NCBI GenBank assembly: GCA_037447655.1
Contig: JBBHKE010001379.1
Location: 1-62,658, forward strand
Length of the DNA: 62,658 nt
Reading direction: 5' to 3'
Origin: Zygnema cylindricum
Taxonomy: Eukaryota > Streptophyta > Zygnematophyceae > Zygnematales > Zygnemataceae
Made by a program: the position numbers and the translations under genes. The notes under the pieces are model-generated. The model was not told the origin of the DNA, made no database searches, and saw only the letters and a list, made by a program, of their open reading frames with translations. Of this stretch, positions 44,865-57,098 are shown piece after piece (position 1 is the stretch's first letter; every line of letters starts with the position of its first letter).

Positions 44865-44940
44865 GTGGCCCACGACGGGGTTTTTTACCTAGGTTTGCGG
44901 ACTACTCTAAAGACGTACGCCTTATCCAATAAGTCGTTGA
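44865..44940 (-). other. tRNA-like module in C 5' LTR
   Basis: The minus strand has A-box-like GACTTATTGGATAAGGCG, a CTCTA-type anticodon region and a B-box-like CCTAGGTAAAAAACCCC (GGTTCGAATCC expected). The 3' LTR copy (49300-49380) reads CCTTATCGGATAAGGCG and CCTAGGTTAAAATCCTG. GGATAAGGCG is characteristic of the D-arm of plant tRNA-Arg(ACG). Confidence 0.55.
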
Positions 44941-45487
44941 CAAAATGATATATGTATGTGGTTTGTTAACTAATTAAAGAGTTACGCGACGTCATTTTTA
45001 CTTAAAGAGGCCAAAGTTTACCAAAAGGCACATGTAGACAAAGGGCGCTCGCGGACGCAAATCATACCGTATAAAACACATGATCTGACGGACATTGTCG
45101 CCTCCGCCAAACCCAAATGAATATTTGGCGGCTTTTAGACATAGTGGCGCGCTGTGCCACGTGGCGGCATGTCATTAGACGACAAAAAAGTGGGAGGGGG
45201 AACGATGGCTTCTAAGTTGACAAGTGTCAACCAAAAAGCCATATTGTACAATTACCGTACAAAAAATACAATCGGCCACTCTACCTTCTTGTACTATATA
45301 CTCTTTTGATTGGTCTAGGGTACAGTAGTAGGTAGCACTGAGTAGGAGTTTAGGGACTTAGCGTGTTTGAGGCGCCTCTCTCCTGCTGACCTTTTGCATT
45401 TATAGGCAATCTTTGGCCAGCCATAACTAATTGCTTAGGGGAGCAAATTCATTGATTCTTTTTGCGTTGGACTCACGCAAGTCTTCT

Positions 45488-45503
45488 CCTCACAGGGGTG
45501 AGG
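45488..45503 (+). other. Leader hairpin of C
   Basis: cctcac-aggg-gtgagg, a perfect 6-bp stem. The 3' LTR copy (near 49930-49946) keeps the stem. Confidence 0.6.
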
Positions 45504-45628
45504 CCGGTTGGAGTCATTGCCTACCAGGGTGGCAGCTATTACTGGGAAACCCAAAGTGGTTTGATGCTATCTTAGTGGCTACTTGTGAACTGTGCATTTT
45601 GTGGGGCAATAGAGCCCACAAAATTTTA

Positions 45629-45643
45629 GGTTATGGGCCCACC
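45629..45643 (+). other. Half-tRNA primer-binding site of C
   Basis: GGTTATGGGCCCACC; the next two bases (AC) also match the tRNA complement, giving 17 matched bases, the longest of the copies. Confidence 0.8.
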
Positions 45644-45887
45644 ACCTAGGGTGGCCATAAAGGATGGTTCAGGCGTTATCTATAAGCGAAAAGGAGGAGG
45701 ACGATCTAATGAACAAGAAATGGGAGCTCTAAAGACAGATGTTTGTCACTTTTGTAGAACACCGAGACATTACATACCTGACTGCAACAGATTGGAAGTC
45801 TTAAGTATTAAGTACGGGCAGGTGAACAACAGCAAAGAGGAGATGGATGAACTTTTCCTTGATGAGAAAGGAGATAATCAAATGTAA
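45633..45887 (+). pseudogene. C gag with internal deletion
   Basis: From the ATG in the primer-binding site it reads MGPPPRVAIKDGSGVIY, then jumps to the zinc knuckle CHFCRTPRHYIPDC and an acidic linker (EEMDELFLDEKGDN). Most of the capsid core seen in B and E is missing, so this copy lost its particle-forming domain. The upstream LTR ATG (45609) is ATA here. Confidence 0.8.
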
Positions 45888-45929
45888 ATACCAAGGAAGC
45901 AAAAGTGTGTATTTGGAGGTATGAGGGAG

Positions 45930-48900
45930 ACACTGGAAGAAGGGTGAATAATTGATTCAGGTGCTTCAATGCACATGTGTAAAGATGGTTTACAAAATTG
46001 AGGAAGATTCTCTCAGGAGAAATAGAGTGTGGGAATGGGAGAATAGTATATACTAGCTTGGTAAGATCTGTAGATCTGAAAGTGTTAGTAGATGGAAAAA
46101 CTTCTATAGTCACCCTCTCAAATGTTCTTTATATCCCACAATTAAGTAAAAATCTGATTTCTACCTTGGTGTTAGATGATAAGGACTTTGGGACAAAACA
46201 AGTAAAGGGATATTCACAGCTAGCTTCAATGGTGAAGTATGTTTTATAGCTAAAAAGGGTAGGCAAGGAATATTCAAACTTGTTTTAACTAGTGGAGAGA
46301 AAGGAGTTTTGTACTCGTGTATAAATGACAAGATGTTATGGCATAAGCGCCAGGGTCATGTTTACATAAATAGACTAGAGGAAATGAGAAATAAAAAGAA
46401 AGTTGGTAGACTAGAATACAAAAATGAGGGAATAATGGATAACTGCAGTGGATGTGCTCAAGGAAAACTCCATAAACTTCCTTTTTCGAAAGCAGCAACC
46501 TTTAAAGGAGAGAAGCTTTTAGATCTTGTCCATACTGATGTATGGGGGCCAGCTCGGTTTCCATCAGCCGGTGGAAAAAGGTATATGCTCACCTTCAGTG
46601 ATAACTGGTCAAGATACTCGAAGGTATATTTTATAAAAACCAAAAGTAAGGTTTTTAGATTTATTAAAGAATACAAGGCATGGAGTGAGAAGTTACACGA
46701 AACCTCTATAAAGAGGATAAGGAGTGACAATGGGGGGGAATACACCTCAAATTAATTTGAAGAATGTTTAGGAGAAGAAGGAATTCAGCATCAGAAAACT
46801 GTCCGTGATAATCCAGAGCAAAATAGAGTTGTAGAAAGACTAAATAGAACATTAAGGGAAAGTGTTGTGAGCATGCTACGTGACAAGAGAATAGGGAAAC
46901 AATTATGGGCCGAAGCACTTAATTATGCTAACTACATAAGGAATGGAGTCCTCACCTCAACTTTAAAAAGAGAAACTCCATATGAAAAATGGACCAGCAG
47001 AAAGCCGGATGTGTCTCATCTTAGGGTATTTCAAAGTCAAGTCTATAGTTTGGATACGAACAAGTCTAATTAAAAGATGGGTGCAAAGGGAAAGCCATGA
47101 TATTTAGTTGGATATGATGATGATGAAAAAGGATACAGAGTGTATGACTTAAAAAAAATAGATGTTATTCTAGTAAAACATTTAGTGGTAATGGATGAAG
47201 GAAAATCGGTAGATATGTTCAAATATATCAAAGTTGTGAAAATCAGAATTGTACAAGATTTGAACTTGGAGGGAGAAACAAGTTTACAAGAAGTGATTCA
47301 CCAAGGTGAAGAACAGCTAGTAAAGAAAGAAGAGAATGGAGCACAAATTGAAGAAATAATATTAACGAACTCCGAGGAAAGGGGAGAATTCGAAAGAGGA
47401 ACGGAATCTGAGGAAAGGGGAGAATCCGTAAGAGAAACAGAATCGAAGGAAAGGGAACAAGAAGAGGAACCTATAAGAAAGGAATCTGAGGATGCCTTTT
47501 ATAGCGCCTTAGAATTTGAAGGAGGAAGAAGGATGAGTAAAAGGTTGCGAGAGAAACAGGTAAAAAATCAGCTTACAAGAATGACATACCCAGATGAGCC
47601 TCAAACCTATCAGGATGCTATCAACAATAAAGAGTGTGAAAGATGGACAGCTACAATAAATGATGAAATTAACTCAATTATAGAGGCTAAAACTTGGAAT
47701 TTGGTAGATTGTCCTCCGGATAGAAAACCTATTGGATGTTAATGGGTTTTTAAGTTAAAATTGAATCATGATAACTCTATTGAGATATTCAAGGCTCGGT
47801 TAGTGGCAAAAGGGTACACACAGAAGGAAGGAATGGACTATCAGGAAACCTTTGCACTGGTGGTGAGGTTTCCATCGTTTGGCCGCAACGCAAGACATGG
47901 AAGTTCATCAGATGGAAATTCAGACCGCCTTCCTCCATGGAGAACAAGAGGAAGAGATCTTTATGAAGCAACCTGAAGGGTTTTTAGAGAAAGGGGACGA
48001 GAGCAAAATTTGCAGGTTAATCAAGTCCCTATTTGGACTAAAACAGGCGCCAGGACAATGGAACATCAAGTTGGATAAGTTTCTTACCAAGCAAGGACTC
48101 ATTAGAATCTGCTCGGACCACTCCATTTACATGTTTGAGGATGAGAATGGAGTCATCTATATTGCTCTTTATGTGGGTGATCTGTTGGTATTGAGTAAGT
48201 ATTTGGAAATGACCACAAAACTTAAGAAAGATTTGAGAAGTCAATTCGATATGAAAGACTTAGGGGATGGAAGTATATACTAGGAATTCAAATAGAAAGA
48301 GATAGGGAAAAGAGAATAATGAGATTAACTCAAAAGGAGGCAATAGGTAATATGCTTAAGAGATTTGGAATGGAGAAGGCCAATGGATGTACAACTCCTA
48401 TGGAATTAAAGAAAGTGAATGAAAGAAATGCTAAGGGAGGAATGATTACATTGAATGATGAGATATGTGAGGAAGAGAGAGAATTTATGGAAAAAATTCC
48501 TTACCGACAGGTCGTAGGCGGTCTCGTTTATTTTATGAATTGCACTAGGCCGAACATAGCTGGAACAGTTGAGTAGAAGTCTTAACAATCCGAGAAAGAG
48601 AGACTGGGAGGCAGCTAAGAGAGTAATGAGGTATCTAATCGGGTCTCGAGATTTATGGTTGCATCTGGGAGGGGGAAATACTAACATCACTACTTGGAGT
48701 GATGCTAGAAATGGTGATGTTCCTGTCAGAAGATCTACTTTTGGATATATCTTGAAAATTGGAAAGGGTGCTTATTGTTGGAGTAGCAAACAACAAAAGG
48801 TCATTGCTCAGTATACAATAGAGGCTATATGTATGACTGCTTCTGCTGCGGTAAAAGAGTTGATGTGGGTGAAAAGTTTACTTGAACAATTGGGATTTAT

Positions 48901-49156
48901 GAAGAGTGGAATTGAAAATGTCTTATGTGATAATCAAGTTGCCATTCCTATTGCGGCCAATCCAAAACACCACTTTAAAGCAAAACACATGGATACTAAG
49001 CAAAGCTTTGTTAGAGAGAAAGTGGAAAATAAAATTGTCAAATTGATGCTAACACCAAATGGGCATAAAATAGCCTATATGATGACTAAATCTGTCCCAT
49101 CGCCTAAACTCATTTATTGCAGAAAAGAAAGTGGACTAGAACTCAAAAGTGGCTAA
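45930..49156 (+). pseudogene. C pol (protease to RNase H), broken
   Basis: Protease starts with IIDSGASMHMC near 45950, then shifts frame. Integrase (46309-47120) has the zinc region (HKRQGHVY, DNCSGCAQGK), the core LVHTDVWGPA and IRSDNGGEYTS, then TAA where relatives have CAG or CAA (Gln), and EQNRVVERLNRTL. A linker rich in Glu (47270-47500) includes repeated SEERGE units. RT runs from TYQDAIN to YVGDLLVLSK (48170), where Gly replaces the first catalytic Asp. RNase H (48570-49156) keeps TTWSDARNGD, CDNQVAIP and HHFKAKHMD. Two short frameshifts and several stops break it, so it is inactive. Confidence 0.88.
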
Positions 49157-49169
49157 GAATTAAAACGAG

Positions 49170-50064
49170 TGTTGAAAACAGGAAAAAAATAATTCCTATC
49201 TTACTCATAGTTTTTTAGGACTAGGATAACAGCTGCAATAGAAGGGAAGCCATGGCTGTCCATGGAAGGGAAGCGCTATGGGTATGAGAGATTCCAAAAT
49301 GGGTGGCCCCCGACAGGATTTTAACCTAGGTTTGCGGACTATTGTAGAGACGTACGCCTTATCCGATAAGGCGTTGACGAAACGATACATGTATGTGGTT
49401 CGTTAACTAATTAAAGAGTTACGAGACGTCACTTTCACTTAAACGCACCAAAGTTGACCAAACAACACATATAGACAAAGGGCACTCGTGGACGCGAATC
49501 TTACCATATAAAATACATGATCGGACAGACGTCCTCGCCTCTGCCAAACCTGAATGAATCTTTGGCGGCTTTTGGACGTAGTGGCGCACTGTGCCACATG
49601 GCGCCACATCATTTCCACGTCGAAAAAGTTGGAGGAGGAACGATGGCTCCCAAGTTGACAATTGTCAACCAGAATGCCATGTTGTACAATTGGCGTACAA
49701 GAAGTACAATCGGCCAATCTACCTTCTTATACAATACACTCTTTTGATTGGTCTAGGGTACAGTAGTAGGTAGCTGTGATAATGTATTTAGGGACTTAAC
49801 GTGTTTGAGGCTCCTCTCTCCAAGTGACCTTTTTCATTTATAAGCCATCTTTGGCCAGCCATAACTAATTGATCAGGGAGCAAATTCAGTGATTCTTTTT
49901 GCGTTAGACTCAGGGGAGTCTTGTCCTCACACGGGTGAGGCTGGTTAGAGTCTTTCGTGCCACAGTGATAGCTCTTATTGGGAAACCCAAAGTGGGTTGA
50001 TGCTATCCTAGTGGCTTCTTATAAACTATGCATTCTATGGGGCAACGGAGCCCACAGAATTTCA
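49170..50064 (+). repeat. 3' LTR of C
   Basis: 895 bp, TGTTGAAAACAGG...GAATTTCA, followed by the duplication copy AATCC. It has the antisense tRNA-like module at 49300-49380. Confidence 0.9.
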
Positions 50065-50069
50065 AATCC

Positions 50070-50728
50070 GATAGACGCAATTTTATACAATGAACGTGGA
50101 AACTAGTTGAAATATGGTGCGTACAGAAAACTGCACGCAACAAATGTATCGGACATTTGTTTTTAACGGCTAGTATTAAAAGTCGGTTTGGATCCGACGG
50201 CACGTATTGTTGCCAACATCCCGCGATGGCGGCTTTGGCGAATTTCGGGCGTGATATAACCTGGCGCTATGTGGCAAGATATAATTCGGAAGCGGGAATC
50301 TTGGTGAGCATGAGGACTAGTCTGAAGGAGACAAACATCCACTCCACGACCCTATCGTACACAGGCCGTATAGAAAGGACATTAGCATTAGTACCTTTCT
50401 ATTTTGTACATGCTTCCGATTGATTCGTACATCACTAAATAGGGGTTCTGAGAGGGATTTAAGACTAAGAGGATTGAGGAGGTAGCCGCCTCTCTCTCAA
50501 TAAGCTTGTATAAATATTGGCATCTTTGCCACTTGATAATTAATCACGTGGTTAGGATTTTTTAGTGATTTTTTTGGCTATGGATTAGGGGAGTTTAGTC
50601 AGCATGAGGGTGTAGACAATTTGTCTATTTGCTTGCTTGGGTAACACTGTCCTAGTTGAAAAGGGTTGGTCAAAAACTATCTACATGCTTCTTGAATTTT
50701 GTAATCCAATGTCGGACATATAATTGAA
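50070..50728 (+). repeat. 5' LTR of E, right part
   Basis: Continues E's LTR after C. A TATA-like gtataaat lies at 50508-50515, about 215 bp before the LTR end, in the position expected for the element's promoter. The hairpin leader is decayed here. The LTR ends tgaa instead of CA. Confidence 0.82.
50508..50515 (+). promoter_or_regulatory. Putative TATA box of the E LTR
   Basis: GTATAAAT after the conserved cctctctc...aagctt. The homologous place in D's LTR reads gtacataaaa (56999-57008). Transcription would start about 30 bp downstream, just before the conserved leader. Confidence 0.4.
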
Positions 50729-50743
50729 GGTTATGGGCCCACC
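50729..50743 (+). other. Half-tRNA primer-binding site of E
   Basis: GGTTATGGGCCCACC, the exact complement of the initiator tRNA-Met anticodon arm; its ATG is at 50733. Confidence 0.85.
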
Positions 50744-51660
50744 CTCTAGGGTGCCAATCTTCAACAAATCTAGGTTCATTTATTGGTAAGCCATGATGAC
50801 TGGGCCTTTGTGTGAAAAACGATAATGGGGTATTTTTAGTGGACAAGTGAAACGTCCATCTCAAGGAACCCCATTATGGTTTTGTGGAGTGAGGTTTTCT
50901 GCAACAACATCTGCTCCAACGGAGGAGATAGACAATGGGGACAGCAGTGTGTCCGAAAAAGGGAAAGGAAAGGAGAGACCTCTTATTCCTATCCCTACGG
51001 CACCAGGAGCGGTGGCTGTGAAGACTGAGGAAAACGATATTCAAATGTGGGAATACAAAAATATGAATGCTAGGCATTTTATTATGATGCACCTCACTCA
51101 AACATTAACGACCTCCCATCTTCACATTTTTAAGGCCGAGGACTTGTGGATGACTTTAGTGGAGATCTATAGAGCTAGTAACATTCAAGAGCTCCAATTG
51201 GCCGAGCAAAGGTTAGGGAATTATACTTACAAAGGGGGGAAAATGTTAGACTATAGTAATTATCTCTCTTGTATGTTTTTGGAGATAGAAAGGCCTGATG
51301 GACAGGAACAATGAAGATAAAAGTTAACACCCTCATCATGAAGTTGCATAAGGAGTATGAAAACATAATGTATCGAGTGCCGAAACTGGATGATAGTTCT
51401 TGGAAGTGGAACACAGTGGTCCGAATGATACTTGTGCAAGAAAACACCATCGGGATTCGAAGAGGAGGAAAGAGCATTCAAGCTCTAACTGCCAAAATAG
51501 ACTGGTGTAGGAAGGATCTGAAAAAACCGTACAACAGCCCCTAAGGAGAAAGAGATCAGTCTAGAGAACCTATGCCCCCAAAGGGTCTTTGTCATATTTG
51601 CAAAAAGCCAGGACACTTCATAGCTGATTGCACCAAGCTGTCAGAGCCGAGGCTCCAAAA
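50733..51660 (+). pseudogene. E gag, broken
   Basis: Reads MGPPSRVPIFNKSRFIYW, then a stop, then ALCEKR/FSGQVKRPSQGTP. The core at 50847-51314 includes NDIQMWEYKNMNARHFIM and the LVEIYRASNIQELQLAEQRL helices. After a frameshift, MKIKVNTLIMKLHKEYENIMY and one knuckle, CHICKKPGHFIADC (about 51590-51630), follow. An in-frame ATG in the LTR (50709) precedes the primer-binding site by eight codons, but a TAA lies between them. It is a decayed relative of B's gag. Confidence 0.85.
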
Positions 51661-51829
51661 AAAATTTGGATGGGGCTCTTCCTGTGGGAAGAAGATGGCA
51701 CTCGTGGTCACACGAGTAAAATGAGAGATCGAGGAGGACGAGTCGTCTGAGGAGGAGGACAGGGAGCTCCTTCTCGACGAGAACTTGGATGAGAAGAAGA
51801 TCCCTCAGAAAACACAAGTGTGATCTTCG

Positions 51830-54800
51830 AGCCATTCGAGAAGCTCCACAAAAAGGGTGGATCATCGATTTAGGTGCATCCATGCATATGTGTCGTGACA
51901 AGCACCTCTTTACCATGTAAAGAAAGATCCCTGCTGTAGAGATAGAGTATGGGGATGGGAGAGTAGTTACTACAGACCTAGTGGGCTTGGTAGATCAGTT
52001 AGTCTTAGTGGAGGGTAAGACTTTTATACTCACCTTCTCAGATGTAATGTTCATCCCTCAACTTAGTCAAAATCTTGTCTCTACCTCTGTATTAGATGAC
52101 AAGGATTTTGATACCTTCACTAGAAAGGGAGTCTTTACAACCAAGTATGGGGATGAAGTTTACTTCATTGCAGATAAAGTTAGCTAAGAGATGTTTAGGC
52201 TTAACCTAAGTAATGAAAAGAAGAGTGTTTACTATGGTGGTGTCCCAAACTTGATGATTTGGCATAAGCGGTTGGGGCATGTGCATTTTGATAGGCTGAG
52301 GGAAGCGGGGAAGCTTGGTGTAGTAGAAGACATTTAGTTTGAAGATAATATAATGATGGATGATTGTAGTGGTTGTGCCCAAGGTAAGGCTCACAGACTC
52401 CTATTTCCCAAAACTCCCACATATACAGGTGAGAAAGTACTAGATCTGGTCCACACAGATATTTGGGGACAAGCAAGAGTACCTTCGGTCAGAGGAAAAA
52501 GGTAAATGCTGACATTAACTGAAGATTGGTCTAGATACTTTAGAGTATACTTCCTTAAAACAAAGTTTGATATACCAAGTGCTTTCAAAGATTATAAAGT
52601 CTGGAGTAAGAAGTTGCACGGAACCCCTATTAAGCGAATAAAAAGTGATAATGGGGGAGAGGACACCTTTAAAAAGTTTGAGGAATACTTGAGAGATGAG
52701 GGAGTTGAACATCATAAAACTGTACCATATAATCAAGAATAAAATGGGGTAACTGAGAGGTTGAACCAGACTCTGGGAGTAGTGCGTGTAGTATGTTGGC
52801 TGACTAGAAGATAGAAAGAAGGTTTTGGGCAGAAGACATAAACTGTGCTAACTACATTAAGAATAGAGTCCTTACAACAACCGTCAAAGGAATGACACCT
52901 TATGAGAGATGGGCTGGACAAAAACCATATATTTCTCACCTGAAAGTATTTGGTATTAAATTTTACAGTCTTAACATAGATAAGAAAAACAGGAAACTAG
53001 ATGTTAAAGGGAAATCGGGATATTTTGTGGGATATGATCAGGATGTCAAGGGATATAGAGTCTATGACTTACCTAAACAAGATATCATTCTGGTAAAGCA
53101 CCTAGTTGACATGGATGAATGGAAGTCATTTGATCCTTTCATATATGTTGTTATGAGACAACTGTTGGCACTGAAGATGAAGAAGATGCAGCAGTAGTCA
53201 TCGTAGAACAAATCAAGAGAGGAAGCTTCCACAAATAACGATGGCTGAACAGTAACTTTGACAGACTATAACTTTCGGAAAAACGCTCCAATCGTCCAGA
53301 ATATTTTTCACACTTTAGAGAACATACAAAAAAGCACACACACAAAGTTTCAATCAATTCCGCCCACGGATCTGTGAGATATGTAGAAATGAAATTACAT
53401 AAAACTGAGTGTACAGTTTTCTTATCATTTGTTCCTAAAAAATCAAATTCACTAAGTCCTACTTCTATACACTGAAACTACACTAAGCTGTACGGAGGCA
53501 TTCTAGCCGTACATCTAACATTCTATCACAAATATTTACACCGAAGTTCAGAAAACGTAAAGTGATAATGATCTAGTTACGCCTCGTCACTATTTGTTGG
53601 CGGCGGCTGTCGGTGGTGTGATTAGAGGATTTGGCACCGTAGAATTGACTTCACGAAGTCCCGTGGTCCTGCCGAATTTCCGTACGTCCACGGAGGACAT
53701 ACTCATGCATTCTCCCAAGTTACGGCGCGTGTCCCAAATGTGAATGAACCGTGAACTCCCAACTTCACAGTCACACTAATTTTGGTAAGTATTGAACCGA
53801 ACTCAACCAAAAATAGCTCAAGTCCTGAACAGCTCTCTCTCCCTCACAGCTGAGGCATAGAGAGGACTAAAGCTTTCTAAAAACAACAATATATACCAAG
53901 AAGATAAAAAATTGTTTTGAGTCCGAGAGTGAGGAGGACTCGGATCTTTCGAGAAAGGACGAGTGAAAATGTCATTGCAGATTCAAGGGAGATTTAAGAT
54001 GGAGGAGATAAACCGGAATATCCTTATATCTAAATACACTCCGAAGAGACAAAGGAGGAGGAGCCGGAACTGGCTTCCATGGATAGGGGAGCCGATGAGA
54101 CAGTGAGGAGGAACCCGAGACTTCCCTCCATTCTAGCCTCAAATTTTGAGGGAGGACGGAGAAGCAGCAAAAGGCTATAGGAAAAACAGGCTGCTAAAAA
54201 GGTAACAAAGCTATCTCACCCAGATGAGCCTCAGTCATTCTCGGAGGCAATGGACAATCCAGAGAGAGACAAATGGGTTAGAGCCATATATGATGAGATG
54301 ACCTCCATCATGGAAGAAAATACTTGGGAGCTAGTGGATTGTCCTCCAAACAGAAAATTGATTGGGTGAAGATGGGTTTTTTAACTAAAACAAAACCCAA
54401 ATAATACTATTGAGAGATATAAGGCTCGGTTGGTTGCAAAGGGGTTCACCCATAGAAAAGGGATAGATTATGAGGAGACTTTCGCTCCAGTGGTTCGGTT
54501 CCCATCCGTAAGGATTCTCTTTGGTCTACGGGGAGCCGAATATATGGAGATATACCTAATGGATATTAAGACTGCTTTCCTCAACGGTGAACCAGAGGAA
54601 GAAATATTCAGAGGAAACCAAAGGGATTTGTAGAAAAAGGAGAGGAGAGCAAAGTCTGCAGACTCATAAAGTCCTTATATGGAATGAAGCAGGCTCCTAG
54701 ACAATGGAAAAAGAAACTAGATGAGTTTCTCACCAGTCTGGGATATATTTCGATCAGCTCAAACCATTCTATTTATATGTTTGAGGATGAGAATAGTGTT

Positions 54801-55814
54801 ATTTTTATTGCAATTTATGCAGATGATTTGCTGGTATTAAGTAAGTCTATGGAAAAGATCAATAAGCTAAAAAAAGATCTTAGAAGCAGATTTGACATGA
54901 AGGATTTAGGGGAGGCAAAATACCTTTTGGGAATTCAAATGGAAAGAGATAAGGGGAAAAGGATTATCAAACTTACTCAGAAAGATGCTTTAGAAAATAT
55001 GCTTGAGAAATTCCAGATGGAAAAGGCAAACAGTTGTACCACTCCCTTGGACTTGAAAAAACCAAGTGATGGGAGTGTTGGAGGAGTAGTAATCTTACAT
55101 GATCAGATGAGTCCAAAAGAGAGATAGTTTATAAAATCTATTCCTTACAAGCATGCTGTAGGAAGTTTAATCTATTTTATGAATTGTACCAGGCCGGACA
55201 TAGCGGCAGCAGTTGGAGTACTCAGTAGGAGTCTGAATGATCCAAAGAAGAGAGACTAGGAGGCAGCCAAGTGAGTCATGAGATATCTGGTGAGAACCAT
55301 GGATTTATGGTTGCATTTGGGAGGGAAGCACACTGACATCACTACTTGGAGTGATGCCAGTTTTAGGGATGCACCTATGAGGAGATGCAATTCTGGGTAT
55401 GTGTTATATGTGGGGGAACGTGCTTGTTGTTGGAGTAGCAAGCAACAAAAGGTAGTTGCTCAGTCCACTATAGAGGCGGAGTACATGGCCTCTTGTTCTG
55501 CTGTGAAAGAGTTGATGTGGGTCAAGTCTTTATTCCAAGACTTGGAGTATATGAAAGAGGGAGGGCATGAAGTGTTTTGTGATAATCACGCTGCCATTTT
55601 AATTGCAGCCAATCCAAAACATCATTTTAAGGCTAAACATATAGATATAAGATTAAGCTTTGTGAGGGAAAAGGTTGAAAACAAAATTGTGAGTCTTCTA
55701 TATAGGGTTGATGGGGAAATGGTGGCTAATATGATGACCAAACGTGTGCCCTCTCCCAAGTTAAAATATTATAGAGAAAAATGTGGGTTAAATATGAAAT
55801 TAAAAGTATACTAG
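51830..55814 (+). pseudogene. E pol, interrupted by a solo LTR
   Basis: Protease: GWIIDLGASMHMC near 51860 with Leu for the Ser of D-S-G. Integrase: HKRLGHVHFD, DDCSGCAQGK, LVHTDIWGQA, IKSDNGGEDT, with stops around 52740. The frame reaches WKSFDPFIY at 53140, where a 744-bp solo LTR is inserted, and resumes with FESESEED near 53907. RT (54250-55130): [37 protein letters not shown]-type block, KQAPRQWKKKLDEFL, catalytic YADDLLVLSK near 54810 (Ala for Val, both Asp kept). RNase H (55278-55814): TTWSDASFRDAPMRR, STIEAEYMAS, CDNHAAILIA. Many stops; inactive. Confidence 0.9.
53146..53889 (+). repeat. Solo LTR inside E pol
   Basis: 744 bp starting TGTTGTTATGAGACAAC and ending AAAAACAACA, with the 5-bp duplication ATATA at 53141-53145 and 53890-53894. 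TG...CA ends and a 5-bp duplication without internal region indicate a solo LTR left by recombination. It interrupts pol between the integrase C-terminus and RT. It is related to the repeat at 24793-26046, so that family occurs at least twice in the window. Confidence 0.85.
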
Positions 55815-55827
55815 AAAATAAGGGGAG

Positions 55828-56247
55828 TGTTGAAATCACTAGATTTATCGGGAGGTATTTTCTAGGTCTGAAATAATAAACAGCAAAAGGAGAAGTATGG
55901 GCAGCCTGCCTCCACTTTCTCTCTCTAGCCCCTATACTTGTTGTAGTCATTGAATGAAAAAGAGAGCGGTGGAGCCATGGCTGCTTAACTCCATAGGCAA
56001 GACTGAAGAGTGACATAAGTCACTCTAAACAAAAGGTTGAGTCTGATAGAACTCGAACCTCCGACTTGCATAGCCATACGCAACCGTCAACTCTTATTGA
56101 TCTATAGTAGAAGTTTGTTAGAATACATAGGATACAAATACTATTTAAACATTAATAAGGAACATTAATCTGATTAACGGAATTTCATAAAAAAAACGTA
56201 GAGACTAGTTGAAATATGGTGCTTAAGGAAATCGGGCATGAAACAAA
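55828..56247 (+). repeat. 3' LTR of E, left part
   Basis: TGTTGAAATCACTAG start; includes an antisense tRNA-like module (56040-56112: A-box-like ATAAGAG, B-box-like GGAGGTTCGAGTTC on the minus strand). It ends at acaaa, the target of D. Confidence 0.88.
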
Positions 56248-56464
56248 TGTAGAAATTAGGAATTTATTAGGAATTTTCTAGGTCTTTAAATAGAAAAGAA
56301 AAGTGGTTAAAGAGTTAGTGCGCTTGACTCCTAATCTCTTTCTCGAGTTCCCACACTTGTCTTAGTCATTGAAGACTTAAGAGAGAGAGAGGAGCCATGG
56401 CTAAGGGAGGGGAAGGTAGGAAGATAGGGGAGGATAAAGAGTGACAAAGTCACTCGTACACAAA

Positions 56465-56540
56465 AAGGTGAGTCCAATAAGACTCGAACCTTTGACCAGC
56501 AGAGCGAGGCGTAGCCGTCCGCTTTAATCGGTAAGTCGTA
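56465..56540 (-). other. tRNA-like module in D 5' LTR
   Basis: The minus strand carries a near-consensus B box, GGTTCGAGTCT, preceded by GGCTACGCC (ACG at the anticodon position) and an A-box-like ACCGATTAAAGCGG. The 3' LTR copy lies at 61855-61925. Confidence 0.6.
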
Positions 56541-57098
56541 CATACTTAAAGGTGTTAGGGAACCATAAACCATTTAACTGGTTAAAAGGATGAAGAATAA
56601 CATAGAACTATTTGTACGATACCCAGCACGAAACAAATGTACCGGACATTTGTTTGAACGGGCGACATTAAAAGTCGGTCTACATCGGACAGCTTGCATA
56701 AGCGCCGACTTTATGGAATGACCATTTTGGCAGTTTTTAGACATAAAGTCACCAGATGACACGTGGCGGACTTCCATTGCTATGCGGAATTCACAGAGCA
56801 CTCTAGAACAAGTTAAAGGGTGACAAACGTCCCTTGCTAAGCCATGTCGTACACCCTCCGTACAGAAGGTACCACAGCTTGTGTATCTTACTGTACCATT
56901 CAGTCTTATGATTAGACAAGTACTTCAATCGTAAGGGATTAGAGGAGGGTTTTAGGACTTAGATAAATATGAGGCAGCCGCCTCTCTCCCAAGAAGCTTG
57001 TACATAAAAGGCTAACTTTGGCCTCAGATAATTAACTGCTCACTAAAGCAAACATGGAAATTAAAATTCTTTATGCGTCTGACTCTGGGGAGTTGGGC

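Larger units (their letters stand above)
44829..45628 (+). repeat. 5' LTR of C, right part
   Basis: The continuation of C's 5' LTR after B. It contains an antisense tRNA-like module (44865-44940) and leader hairpins gactc...gtc (45470-45483) and cctcac-aggg-gtgagg (45488-45503). The LTR end is tta instead of CA. Confidence 0.88.
38302..50064 (+). mobile_element. Copia element C (split by B)
   Basis: C is bounded by the 5-bp duplication AATCC (38297-38301 and 50065-50069) inside E's 5' LTR. Its 5' LTR is split by B into 38302-38402 plus 44829-45628 (about 900 bp); the 3' LTR is 49170-50064 (895 bp, TGTTGAAAACAGG...TTTCA). Without B it is about 5.3 kb, and much of gag is deleted. The two LTRs align along their length (both have ccatggctgtccatg and gagattccaaaatgggtggccc) with moderate divergence. 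Confidence 0.9.

Noticed and set aside
39459-49156. Alternative genetic code with TAA/TAG read as Gln (as in some ulvophyte algae)
   Set aside because: Some stops do replace Gln codons in relatives, but others replace Lys, Tyr, Trp or Gly, TGA also occurs, and the mosaic gene's exons contain no internal TAA or TAG. Ordinary decay fits better.
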